From Chloroflexota bacterium (GTDB lineage: Bacteria; Chloroflexota; Anaerolineae; Anaerolineales; Anaerolineaceae): a stretch of 57,845 nucleotides of DNA. Of this stretch, positions 50,653 to 57,845 are shown piece by piece (within the stretch, counting starts at the first letter, position 1; each line of letters begins with the position of its first letter). The stretch spans positions 1-57,845 of the forward strand of contig JAAZKE010000007.1 in the NCBI GenBank assembly GCA_012799995.1, given 5' to 3'. The translations under genes and the position numbers were made by a program. The notes beneath the pieces are model-generated. The model was not told the origin of the DNA and did no database searches. It was given only the letters and a program-made list of their open reading frames with translations.

Positions 50653-52046
50653 ATGCTCCTCTGTTATGGGTCGTTGTCCCGCTCGCATCCGGGCTGCTGC
50701 TGATGCTTCTCTCATCCCATCAGCGAATTATGAAGCTGACCGCGCTGCTGATCTGTTTATTGCTTGGCTTGGTAGCCCTGTTGATTCCGATCAACAGTAT
50801 GATTATTTTTGGGTCGCAAACTTCGCTGGTTTTTACCGACTCCTTGAATATTCTCGGTCGGCAATTGATTCTGGGACGCAACCAGCAACCGCTGCTGATC
50901 TTCCTGTTTATGCTGGCAGCTTTCTGGATCCTGGCATCCTTGACCGTGCGGACGCACCGCTTTCAGATATCTGTTCTGATGATGCAAACCGGACTGTCGA
51001 TTGGCATGATTTCAGTCAGACCGTTGTCATTCAGTATTTATTTCATCCTGTTGCTCACAATCCTTCCGATGCCGATTCTGCAGGTGCAGCGTGAATCCGA
51101 TAGCAGCGGTTTGATGCGGACCATGCTCAGCCAGATTCTCGGGGTCACTTTCATTGGAGTTGCCTTCTGGCTGATGAACGCAGTGTCGCTCAACATTGCC
51201 GACACGATGTTGACTCAGCGCACTATTCTGATGATGCTGATCGGTTTCATATTTCTACTGGGAATTTTCCCGTTCCACAGCTGGCTGGTTATGCTGATGA
51301 TGCGCTATCCTTCATTTTCGGTGGGGTTCACCGTCTCTCTCCAGCAATTCTCTGTTTTTTATCTGTTGCTGAAAATCCTGAACGAATACACCTGGATCCG
51401 TACTTATAACGAACTGTATCGTGGAATGGTCGCGATCGGGCTGGTGATGCTGCTGTTTGGCGGACTGATGGCGCTTTTTTCTACCTTCCCAAAACGGCTG
51501 TTTGCTGCGCTGGTGTTGGCGGAAAATGGGATTGTACTGGTGGCGATTGGCATGAAAAGCGAACGCGAGTTGACTGCTGCGATGACCTTGTTGGTATTGC
51601 GGTTGCTGGTGACGCTTGTGTGGGCGTACATTGACCAGACAGAGTCAGATGCTCAGCAAGCCCATGCTGAGGCGCTGCTGCAGGGTGAAGATCCGCCGCC
51701 TTCCTTAATTGACCTCAGCGCAGTCCGCCTGCTGGTTTATTACATACTGGCAGGGATGCCGCTTTCGCTGGCGTTTCCTGAAAAAATTGCGTTGCTCTCA
51801 TCACTTTCGACTATCTCTCCACGGAACAGCTTTCTACTTGGAACTGGGATGCTGTTGCTGCTGGTTAGTGGTGTACATTTATATCGCAGGTTGCTTGCCG
51901 GAAACGCTTCAATTCCAACCAAAAAAAAATTTTCTCCCGGGATTTTGATCGCGGTCTTGTTGTTACTGGCACTGGGCGTGTTTGCCACTTTTGTGAAATC
52001 CGGCATCGCGTTGCTGCTGGCTCCGTTTAATGCCATTCTCTCGTAA
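50649..52046 (+). CDS. Derived NuoM/NuoN-like membrane protein
   Basis: A 465-residue protein with about 13-14 helices. GFIFLLGIFPFHSWLVMLMMRYPSFSVGFTVSL matches the K/P-FHxWL region of NuoM/NuoN, keeping PFHSWL but losing the DAHxEAPT part. A later AALVLAENGIVLVAIGM block matches the family's helix 12 region with Glu. It overlaps the previous gene (ATGA). With the other two genes it forms a compact membrane module of an energy-converting or ion-moving complex whose soluble part is not here. Function unknown. Confidence 0.72.
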   Translation: MNAPLLWVVVPLASGLLLMLLSSHQRIMKLTALLICLLLGLVALLIPINSMIIFGSQTSLVFTDSLNILGRQLILGRNQQPLLIFLFMLAAFWILASLTVRTHRFQISVLMMQTGLSIGMISVRPLSFSIYFILLLTILPMPILQVQRESDSSGLMRTMLSQILGVTFIGVAFWLMNAVSLNIADTMLTQRTILMMLIGFIFLLGIFPFHSWLVMLMMRYPSFSVGFTVSLQQFSVFYLLLKILNEYTWIRTYNELYRGMVAIGLVMLLFGGLMALFSTFPKRLFAALVLAENGIVLVAIGMKSERELTAAMTLLVLRLLVTLVWAYIDQTESDAQQAHAEALLQGEDPPPSLIDLSAVRLLVYYILAGMPLSLAFPEKIALLSSLSTISPRNSFLLGTGMLLLLVSGVHLYRRLLAGNASIPTKKKFSPGILIAVLLLLALGVFATFVKSGIALLLAPFNAILS

Positions 52047-52106
52047 AAGGGAACAAAACAGTCGATAGTATAATAGACAAAGTAGTTTTACTGGAGAAAA
52101 TGAAAG

Positions 52107-53318
52107 ATGGCACAGATCTGGAATTCCCAAGCTAACGACAACTTTATTGATCTGGATCAGCTGGTAAAACGCCTTGAATGGCTGGACAGCGAGCGCAGGA
52201 AGGATAAGAACCGCATCAGCGCCATTGAAGAACGTTTTCAGGAAGTTCTGTCCGAAAATATCCAACTGAAAGCGCAGATCAAGGATCTGGAAACAGAGAT
52301 CGCTCAATATACCAATGTTCATTCCAAAATAGAACTGGTCGATGGAAGAGTTTCACAGCTTAAAGTGGATGCTTTCCGTGCGATTGACGAAAAGGACAAA
52401 AACCACGCTGAACGCGAGAAGGAAATTGACAGTGCCCGCAGAAATGGTATCGATGCTATTAATCGAACATTGGCTGAGATGCGAAAATCAATTGAGCCGC
52501 TGCAGGACATCCGTAAGACGCTGATAGCGCGAAACGAAGACGCTTTCCGCCTCAGTCGTATGATTGAAGAGGTCGGCGCACGAGTTGACGTTGTAGCGAT
52601 GGACAAGGACGAATATGCACGCTTTCAGAAGACCGTTGAAGAGAACCGCCGCCTTGATGCGAAAAAAGTTATGGATATTCAGACCGAATTGTCAGCCTAT
52701 CGCAAACGGATTGAGGACATGCGCGGGCGGGTTGACCTGGTCAATGACAGCATCCAGAAACTTGATCAACGTATGAATGAATTAATGTCAGCTGAGAATG
52801 AGCGGAAACAATCCGTTACTGCCTTTCAGGAGAAGCAATCCCTCATTAATCTGGAATATGAAAAAACCTGGCAGGACTGGAAAGCCGCCTTCGATGACAT
52901 CATAGTCAAGGCTGCCGGTCTTGATACGCAATTGAGCAATCTCGAAAACACGCATCGCTCTGTCAAGCGGTCGCAGGATACGCTAGATGAAGTGACGCAT
53001 CGCTTTGATCGACGCACTAACGAACTGATTGAAATGCAGCGTCTGATGGAAGAAAAACTCCGCCAGGAATGGGCAACATTCAAGACGGACAACCAAAAAC
53101 GCTGGTCAAATTATTCGCTCGGTCAGGATGAAATCCACGCTGAATATCAGCGCGGCATTGATGCGCTGCAGTCGCGCATGCAGGCGATTGAGGATACTTC
53201 CGCCTCGGCGATTGATGAAGTTTCCGTTCGCGATGAAATGCGCATCACACAAATGCAGGAACTGTACACGCTGGTGCGGAGCTGGCTGGAAAAGATGGGA
53301 AATACCGGGACCAAGTAG
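52107..53318 (+). CDS. Coiled-coil protein
   Basis: A 403-residue protein that is almost all predicted coiled coil, with heptads across residues 15-390 (VKRLEWLDSERRKDKNRISA; VSQLKVDAFRAIDEKDKNHA; IQKLDQRMNELMSAENERKQ). There is no signal peptide or membrane helix. The ends are slightly different (start AQIWNSQANDNFIDLDQLVK; end MRITQMQELYTLVRSWLEKM) and may bind a partner. A TATAAT at 52069-52074 may be its promoter. It lies 34 bases before ugd. Role unknown; a cytoskeletal or chromosome-associated role is only a guess. Confidence 0.7.
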   Translation: MAQIWNSQANDNFIDLDQLVKRLEWLDSERRKDKNRISAIEERFQEVLSENIQLKAQIKDLETEIAQYTNVHSKIELVDGRVSQLKVDAFRAIDEKDKNHAEREKEIDSARRNGIDAINRTLAEMRKSIEPLQDIRKTLIARNEDAFRLSRMIEEVGARVDVVAMDKDEYARFQKTVEENRRLDAKKVMDIQTELSAYRKRIEDMRGRVDLVNDSIQKLDQRMNELMSAENERKQSVTAFQEKQSLINLEYEKTWQDWKAAFDDIIVKAAGLDTQLSNLENTHRSVKRSQDTLDEVTHRFDRRTNELIEMQRLMEEKLRQEWATFKTDNQKRWSNYSLGQDEIHAEYQRGIDALQSRMQAIEDTSASAIDEVSVRDEMRITQMQELYTLVRSWLEKMGNTGTK

Positions 53319-53352
53319 GACCTGGATCAAAATTACGAAGAGGTAGCAACAA

Positions 53353-54660
53353 ATGAGTCAAATAGCGGTCATTGGTACCGGTTATGTCGGTCTCGTTACG
53401 GGCGCATGTTTCTCAGACCTGGGGAATAATGTATGCTGTGTGGATATATCACGGGAACGTATTGAGCAATTGAATCGGGGCAACATGCCGATCTTTGAGC
53501 CTGGGCTGGAAGAGATCGTTGAGCGTTCCCATCGTGCCGGCAGGTTGACCTTTACAACAAACTATGAGGAAGCGCTTAAGGATGTGGAGTTCGTTTTCAT
53601 TGCGGTCGGTACCCCATCCGGTGATGATGGTGAAGCTGACATGCGCTACGTCCGTTCCGCGGTTGAGAAAATTGCTGAGGTGATTGATCACTCGATTATT
53701 ATCGTAGATAAATCAACCGTTCCGGTGGGCACTGGCGATTGGATTGAATCGATGCTTTCCAGCCATCAGAACGGCAGGAGTTTTGATTGTAAGGTTGTTT
53801 CTAACCCGGAATTCCTGCGCGAAGGCAGCGCTATCAACGATTTTATGCGTCCGGATCGGATTGTGCTGGGTTCAAAACATAAAGATGCCTCTGAAAAAGT
53901 GGCGGAATTATACAACCCGCTTAAAAGCACGGTGCTAATCACCGACATTCGCTCGGCAGAGATGATAAAATACGCCTCCAATGCCTTTCTGGCAACCAAA
54001 ATCTCTTTTATCAACGAAATTGCCAACATCTGTGACAGCGTTGGCGCCAATGTGATCGATGTTGCTAAAGGGATGGGGCTGGACACGCGCATTGGGCCGA
54101 AATTCCTCAATGCCGGTATTGGTTGGGGCGGCAGTTGTTTCCCCAAGGATGTGAAAGCGTTGGCGCACATCGCCAGTAAACATGGCACCCACCCGCAGCT
54201 GCTTCAGGCTGTTATGGATATCAACGGAGCGCAGCGCACGATTGCGGTTGAAAAAATTGCTGAGATGCTGGAAGGGCTGGAAGATCGCCATATTGGCGTA
54301 CTGGGACTGGCTTTCAAACCCAATACCGATGATATGCGCGAGAGCCCTGCCGTTGAAATAATCCAGCAGCTGATCGACCGGGGTGCAAAGGTCCGGGCAT
54401 ACGATCCGGAAGCGATGAACCAGGCACGAGCGGTCATTCCGGATGAGGTGGTGCTGTGTACCGATGCTTATCTGGTGGCAGAAGATGCGGATGCGTTGTT
54501 GCTGGCGACTGAGTGGAACGAGTTTACGCAACTGGATTTCCGCAAGATCCATTCTCTGATGCGCGGTGACTTTCTCCTGGATGGGCGTAACTTATGGGAC
54601 GGTGAACATCTTAAATCGCTCGGGTTTCGCTATGCCGGAATCGGGCTTGGAAACCTGTAG
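53353..54660 (+). CDS. ugd: UDP-glucose 6-dehydrogenase
   Basis: A 435-residue UDP-glucose dehydrogenase that makes UDP-glucuronate. NAD-binding GTGYVGLVTGACFSDLG, VDKSTVPVGTGD, EFLREGSAINDFM, the catalytic Cys in GIGWGGSCFPKDVKAL, and the second Rossmann domain GVLGLAFKPNTDDMRESPAV. Its product feeds the UDP-xylose synthase at 22.1-23.1 kb. A terminator follows. Confidence 0.95.
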   Translation: MSQIAVIGTGYVGLVTGACFSDLGNNVCCVDISRERIEQLNRGNMPIFEPGLEEIVERSHRAGRLTFTTNYEEALKDVEFVFIAVGTPSGDDGEADMRYVRSAVEKIAEVIDHSIIIVDKSTVPVGTGDWIESMLSSHQNGRSFDCKVVSNPEFLREGSAINDFMRPDRIVLGSKHKDASEKVAELYNPLKSTVLITDIRSAEMIKYASNAFLATKISFINEIANICDSVGANVIDVAKGMGLDTRIGPKFLNAGIGWGGSCFPKDVKALAHIASKHGTHPQLLQAVMDINGAQRTIAVEKIAEMLEGLEDRHIGVLGLAFKPNTDDMRESPAVEIIQQLIDRGAKVRAYDPEAMNQARAVIPDEVVLCTDAYLVAEDADALLLATEWNEFTQLDFRKIHSLMRGDFLLDGRNLWDGEHLKSLGFRYAGIGLGNL

Positions 54661-54682
54661 AAACATATATTTTTTTCAAAAG

Positions 54683-54714
54683 AAAAGGCGTTCTTTATAT
54701 AAAGAACGCCTTTT
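54683..54714. terminator. Palindromic terminator between ugd and tyrS
   Basis: A perfect 32-base palindrome (AAAAGGCGTTCTTTAT with its inverse) with T-runs on both strands. It serves converging ugd and tyrS. Confidence 0.92.
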
Positions 54715-54717
54715 TTG

Positions 54718-56007
54718 TCAGTCTTCCAAAGCGACCAGATAATAATTCTTCTTCCCACGTCTGAGCACAATGAACTTGCCATCGATAAAGGAATCGGTCG
54801 GAATGAATGCGCTGTCTTCGGCGACTCGCTGGTTGTTGACATTGATCCCACCCTCGGCAATGGCACGTTTTGCCTCACCCTTTGACTTAAGGAATCCGGA
54901 ATCTACCAACAGCGAAATGATTGAGATTCCATCTGCATCCAGTAACGATCTTGAGATATGACCGCGCGGAACATCGCTGAAAATGTCGTTCAGGTCGTCA
55001 GCAGTGAGCCCATCCAAAGTGCCGCCAAACAGTACATCAGAGGCTTTCAAGGCCTGATCCAGCGCACTTTCGCCGTGCATTAAAGCGGTCATCTCTCTGG
55101 CAAGCGCTTTTTGCGCCGATCGCAATTCCGGATGAGCTGCCATCTCGCTCTCAAACGACTGGATTTTCGCTTCCTCGAAGAAGGTGAAAACTTTCAGATA
55201 ATTGATCACATCGCCATCATCAGTGTTCAACCAGAACTGGTAAAACTTGTAGGGTGATGTTCGGGCTGAGTCAAGCCAGACGGAGTTGCCGGCTGTTTTG
55301 CCGAATTTTGTGCCGTCTTTCTTTTTCACCAGCGGGAAAGTGATGCCATATGCGCTCTGTCCGGTTTTACGCCGAATCAGGTCAAAACCGGCGGTGATGT
55401 TTCCCCATTGATCGCTGCCACCGGTCTGCAACAGACAACCTTCAGTCTCAAACAGATACAGAAAGTCATAGGACTGCAGCAAACTGTAGCTGAATTCGGT
55501 GTAGGAAATGCCGCTCTCACGCGTAATACGTGACTGCACCGAATCTTTTGCCAACATTGAATTGACGCTGAAGTGTTTGCCGATATCGCGCAGAAAATCG
55601 ATCAGCTTGAGCTGCATCAGCCAGTCTGCGTTGTTGATGATCCTTGCCGGGTTGGTGGGACTTTCAAAATCGAGAAATCGCGCCAGTTGTTTTTTAATCT
55701 TTTCTACATTGTATTGAACTTCATCAACGCTCAGCAGACTGCGTTCGTCCGTTTTGCCGCTGGGATCGCCAATCATTCCAGTTCCGCCGCCAGCCAATGC
55801 CATTACATGATGACCAAAGCGCTGGAAACGTGCCAGTGCCAGCATCGGCACCAGATGACCGACATGCAAACTGTCCGCAGTGGGGTCAAAGCCATTGTAA
55901 AGTGTGACTTTCTGCTCTGCGAGCAGCTTGTCAACGCCTTCCACATAGTCGTGGATCAGTCCGCGCCAGCGCAGTTCGTCAAAAATTGAACGGGTGTTTG
56001 TAGTCAT
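54718..56007 (-). CDS. tyrS: Tyrosyl-tRNA synthetase
   Basis: A 429-residue class I synthetase. HIGH-type motif HVGH (48-51), the tyrosine pocket YNGFDPTADSLH, GGSDQWGNITAG, the KMSKS-type KFGKT, and a C-terminal S4 domain (KSKGEAKRAIAEGGINVNNQ). The ATG at 56007 follows GGGAG; a longer frame runs into the GNAT gene. It follows the GNAT gene by 4 bases. Confidence 0.95.
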   Translation of the reverse strand: MTTNTRSIFDELRWRGLIHDYVEGVDKLLAEQKVTLYNGFDPTADSLHVGHLVPMLALARFQRFGHHVMALAGGGTGMIGDPSGKTDERSLLSVDEVQYNVEKIKKQLARFLDFESPTNPARIINNADWLMQLKLIDFLRDIGKHFSVNSMLAKDSVQSRITRESGISYTEFSYSLLQSYDFLYLFETEGCLLQTGGSDQWGNITAGFDLIRRKTGQSAYGITFPLVKKKDGTKFGKTAGNSVWLDSARTSPYKFYQFWLNTDDGDVINYLKVFTFFEEAKIQSFESEMAAHPELRSAQKALAREMTALMHGESALDQALKASDVLFGGTLDGLTADDLNDIFSDVPRGHISRSLLDADGISIISLLVDSGFLKSKGEAKRAIAEGGINVNNQRVAEDSAFIPTDSFIDGKFIVLRRGKKNYYLVALED

Positions 56008-56011
56008 GAAC

Positions 56012-56485
56012 TCAACTCCCTGCCTGTTTCTTGTTCTGCTTGATGGTAAACCGATAAATGTTGGTTTCGCGCGTCTCAAAACCGCAACGCTGATATAAAC
56101 GGTTGGCAGCTTCGCGCGAGGGACGTGAGGTCAGATCAACAGTTTTTGCACCCTCCTGGTGAGCCCGTTCAATCGCTGCACGCACCAGTTTTTCGCCGAT
56201 CCCTTTACCGCGTTTATTGCTATCGACGACCACGTCCTCAATCCAGGAGCGGATACCGGTTGGCAACCGGAAAACTGCCAGCGTCAATGAACCAACGATA
56301 TGATCATTGTCAGCCGAATCCATAGCTGCCAGCAGGATGGATGCTTTGGAGCGGATCAGGTCGTCCAACTCGTCCCAGGTTGGGATTGAAGCTGAGCTGG
56401 AAAGCTGTGGCGTCAACAGCGCGAAGGCATCAAGCACTTCCTGGCTCATTTCAGTGATTTCAACGATTTTGATCTCATTTTCCAC
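56012..56485 (-). CDS. GNAT family N-acetyltransferase
   Basis: A 157-residue GNAT acetyltransferase. The acetyl-CoA motif A is VVDSNKRGKGIGEKLVRAAIE (split after the Arg/Gln-x-x-Gly-x-Gly/Ala signature RGKGIG), and motif B is SREAANRLYQRCGF. Substrate unknown. It forms a unit with tyrS. Confidence 0.88.
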   Translation of the reverse strand: MENEIKIVEITEMSQEVLDAFALLTPQLSSSASIPTWDELDDLIRSKASILLAAMDSADNDHIVGSLTLAVFRLPTGIRSWIEDVVVDSNKRGKGIGEKLVRAAIERAHQEGAKTVDLTSRPSREAANRLYQRCGFETRETNIYRFTIKQNKKQAGS

Positions 56486-56577
56486 AATATTTCCTCATGA
56501 AGTTCATTTTTAAAGCCATATGATTATACTATGATCAACCTCATGAGTTGTTTTGTCGTTAATTTTGTGGGAATCGA

Positions 56578-56847
56578 CTAAATATTTTCTATGCTTTCTA
56601 TAAAGTAAAACATTCTCCCATCGATCTCTTCGCAGCGGTAAAGCGTAAAAAGATCGTTTGACAATTTCATCTTTGCTATCGCTTTTTTCAGTATAGCTGA
56701 ATGATCCACAGAAATGAGCATGGCAATACCGCAGCTTGATTGAATTTCACGTGGGGTCGGAATGATGAGGAATGGTACATTGGAAGGCATCTTCTTCCCG
56801 ATTGCAATTGCATGCTGCGATGAAAGAAAAGTAGCCAGAAACTTCAT
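56578..56847 (-). CDS. DUF3343 putative Se/S carrier protein (copy 2)
   Basis: An 89-residue DUF3343 protein: FLATFLSSQHAIAIGKKM, then PTPREIQSSCGIAMLISV with the conserved PTPRxxxSSCG. It overlaps yedF by one base, a known arrangement in selenium metabolism. It is the second DUF3343 in the window; copy 1 is in the yqeC operon. Having both points to two Se/S relay steps, or to one serving the hydroxylase and one serving general delivery. Confidence 0.85.
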   Translation of the reverse strand: MKFLATFLSSQHAIAIGKKMPSNVPFLIIPTPREIQSSCGIAMLISVDHSAILKKAIAKMKLSNDLFTLYRCEEIDGRMFYFIESIENI

Positions 56848-57446
56848 TAAAACTGGATAATTTTCGATGCATTGAACATTCGTGTCGCAATCTCATACAT
56901 ATTGCTGACTTTCCCGATTTTGACCTGGCCACCCAACTCAAAATAATTGAGACAAGTTCCGCAAAGCAGGATTTCGCAACCTTTTTCAGCCAACACTTCC
57001 AGATGTTGAATGATCTGAGGGTTTTGTGTCGCCGGCTTTACGCCGCCATTCATGAAAAGGATGGACGTTGGCAGATGATCACTTTGGGTAAGCGTGTAGA
57101 AAAACATATTGAGCAGGTTTTCACCCAGTTCAAGGCTTTCCTGACCGATTGAGACGTTTCCGATAAATAAAACCCAATCCACGGTTTGTTGAGTAGAGAT
57201 ATCTTGTTTGACCGCAGCAACCGATTCAACCGTAGATTTTCTTTTCGATAAGGTGACGGTAAAAATTCCGTCTTTCTCGCTGACAGTGGAATCGAAACCG
57301 ACACTATTCGCGAACCGGCTGAGGTTGGTTGGGGCGGTCTCGTTGTCTACGACGATTTCAATTTCTGTCGCGCCTTGATCGATTTCCTTTTTAACCATCA
57401 CAACCGGTATGGGACATACTTTTCCCCTTGCGTCAAGTTGTTTCAT
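56847..57446 (-). CDS. yedF: Selenium metabolism protein YedF
   Basis: A 199-residue YedF. The N-terminal TusA-like domain has the active Cys in KVCPIPVVMVKKEI; the C-terminal DsrE-like domain has SILFMNGGVKPAT and CGTCLNYF, with two more Cys. YedF is a widely found selenium-trait marker. An AGAGGAA site precedes the ATG, and a TATAAT-like box lies upstream on the minus strand near 57490. Starts a two-gene unit with DUF3343 copy 2. Confidence 0.92.
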   Translation of the reverse strand: MKQLDARGKVCPIPVVMVKKEIDQGATEIEIVVDNETAPTNLSRFANSVGFDSTVSEKDGIFTVTLSKRKSTVESVAAVKQDISTQQTVDWVLFIGNVSIGQESLELGENLLNMFFYTLTQSDHLPTSILFMNGGVKPATQNPQIIQHLEVLAEKGCEILLCGTCLNYFELGGQVKIGKVSNMYEIATRMFNASKIIQF

Positions 57447-57550
57447 TGTTGGTTCCTCTTTTAATGAATATTCTTATAATGAATTGATTATACCAATTGG
57501 CATGACAGAAAAAGATTTCAAAACGAAACGGATAATTGCCGAAGCAATCT

Positions 57551-57720
57551 ATTTTTTCGTCCTGCGGACGAACAGGCGATGCCCGGTCTTTCAGACCGCA
57601 TTATCGCCCCTACCGGGATCCCAGCGAATGGATGACTATAAAGTTATTTGCCAAATTGGAAATCTCACAAATATGTTCACACTAATTAATTATTGTCCAC
57701 ATCGTAGGGGCGACAATGCT
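57551..57720. repeat. Palindromic interspersed element, partial copies
   Basis: 57551-57613 carries the right part of the element: CGTCCTGCGGACGAACAGGC, the CGGTCTTTCAGACCG hairpin, and the GCATTATCGCCCCTAC end. 57703-57720 has the opposite end (CGTAGGGGCGACAATGC). Together they span a possible broken copy with about 90 bases between. The remaining gap to 57845 has no supported gene. Confidence 0.75.
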
Positions 57721-57845
57721 GTCAAGACAATGATCATTTACAAGTTGTTAAGGGTGATCGTTTACAGTTTACGCTTGGCTCATTCTGGGATCCCCTTCAA
57801 TTAGATAAGCAACTCTTGAGGTGATCATACGATGTTTCTGATTCA

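Noticed and set aside
57409..57804. Plus-strand frame at the right end
   Set aside because: Runs antisense into yedF and through the repeat element; no homology signs.
1..57845. tRNA, rRNA, CRISPR array, intact insertion sequence, prophage
   Set aside because: Intergenic gaps were read for cloverleaf, spaced direct repeats and transposase motifs; none was convincing.

Overview
The window looks like a chromosomal segment of an anaerobic member of the Chloroflexota, most likely class Anaerolineae. This rests on gene content: polyferredoxin-type electron carriers, a selenium-dependent molybdenum hydroxylase maturation cluster, Ser/Thr kinase and PP2C signalling, UDP-xylose synthesis, mixed Shine-Dalgarno and apparently leaderless starts, and many lineage-type hypothetical proteins. 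I cannot confirm taxonomy without a search. No tRNA, rRNA, CRISPR array or intact insertion sequence was seen.

Layout. 1-1.5 kb is a visibly AT-rich accessory stretch with a winged-helix/HNH endonuclease. 1.5-4.8 kb holds a small LuxR-type regulator and a large secreted protein of about 100-residue Cys-paired repeats. 4.9-9.8 kb is a two-gene unit: a NuoF/HydB-like protein that has lost its usual cofactor motifs, translationally coupled to a polyferredoxin that joins HydA/NuoG-like, NapH-like and NapG-like parts. 9.9-12 kb has an alpha/beta hydrolase and two small proteins. 12-17.6 kb carries methionine synthesis (metA with acetyl-type specificity residue, metY behind a terminator leader), birA, and the asp23-fakA pair. 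17.8-20.3 kb is a metal-responsive ArsR regulator with a P1B ATPase. 20.3-25.3 kb is a minus-strand run of six close genes for envelope functions (secreted protein, G5/propeller lipoprotein, UDP-xylose synthase, GtrA, RsmD, GT2). 25.3-30.7 kb has scpB, rluB, a GT39 membrane glycosyltransferase, obg and nadD. 31-33.4 kb is an ECF sigma / anti-sigma / bactofilin-like membrane protein operon.

33.6-40.8 kb is the selenium cluster: selD diverges from yedE-tusA-csd-DUF3343-yqeC-yqeB, which converges on a padR-xdhC pair. A second selenium locus (yedF-DUF3343) lies at 56.6-57.4 kb. Together these are the known maturation set for a labile selenium cofactor on molybdenum hydroxylases; the hydroxylase itself is not in the window. 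41-45.6 kb has rpmB, rpe, a kinase/phosphatase/SH3/response-regulator signalling group and hsp20. 45.7-46.3 kb is a tandem array of a palindromic element that recurs at 30.7 kb and 57.6 kb. 46.4-52 kb has a hypothetical gene, a hydantoinase-type amidohydrolase and three membrane proteins that look like derived complex I antiporter-type subunits. 52-56.5 kb has a coiled-coil protein, ugd, tyrS and a GNAT acetyltransferase.

The strongest candidates for an undescribed system are the NuoF-like pseudo-enzyme plus polyferredoxin pair (4.9-9.8 kb) and the derived complex I-like membrane trio (48.5-52 kb).
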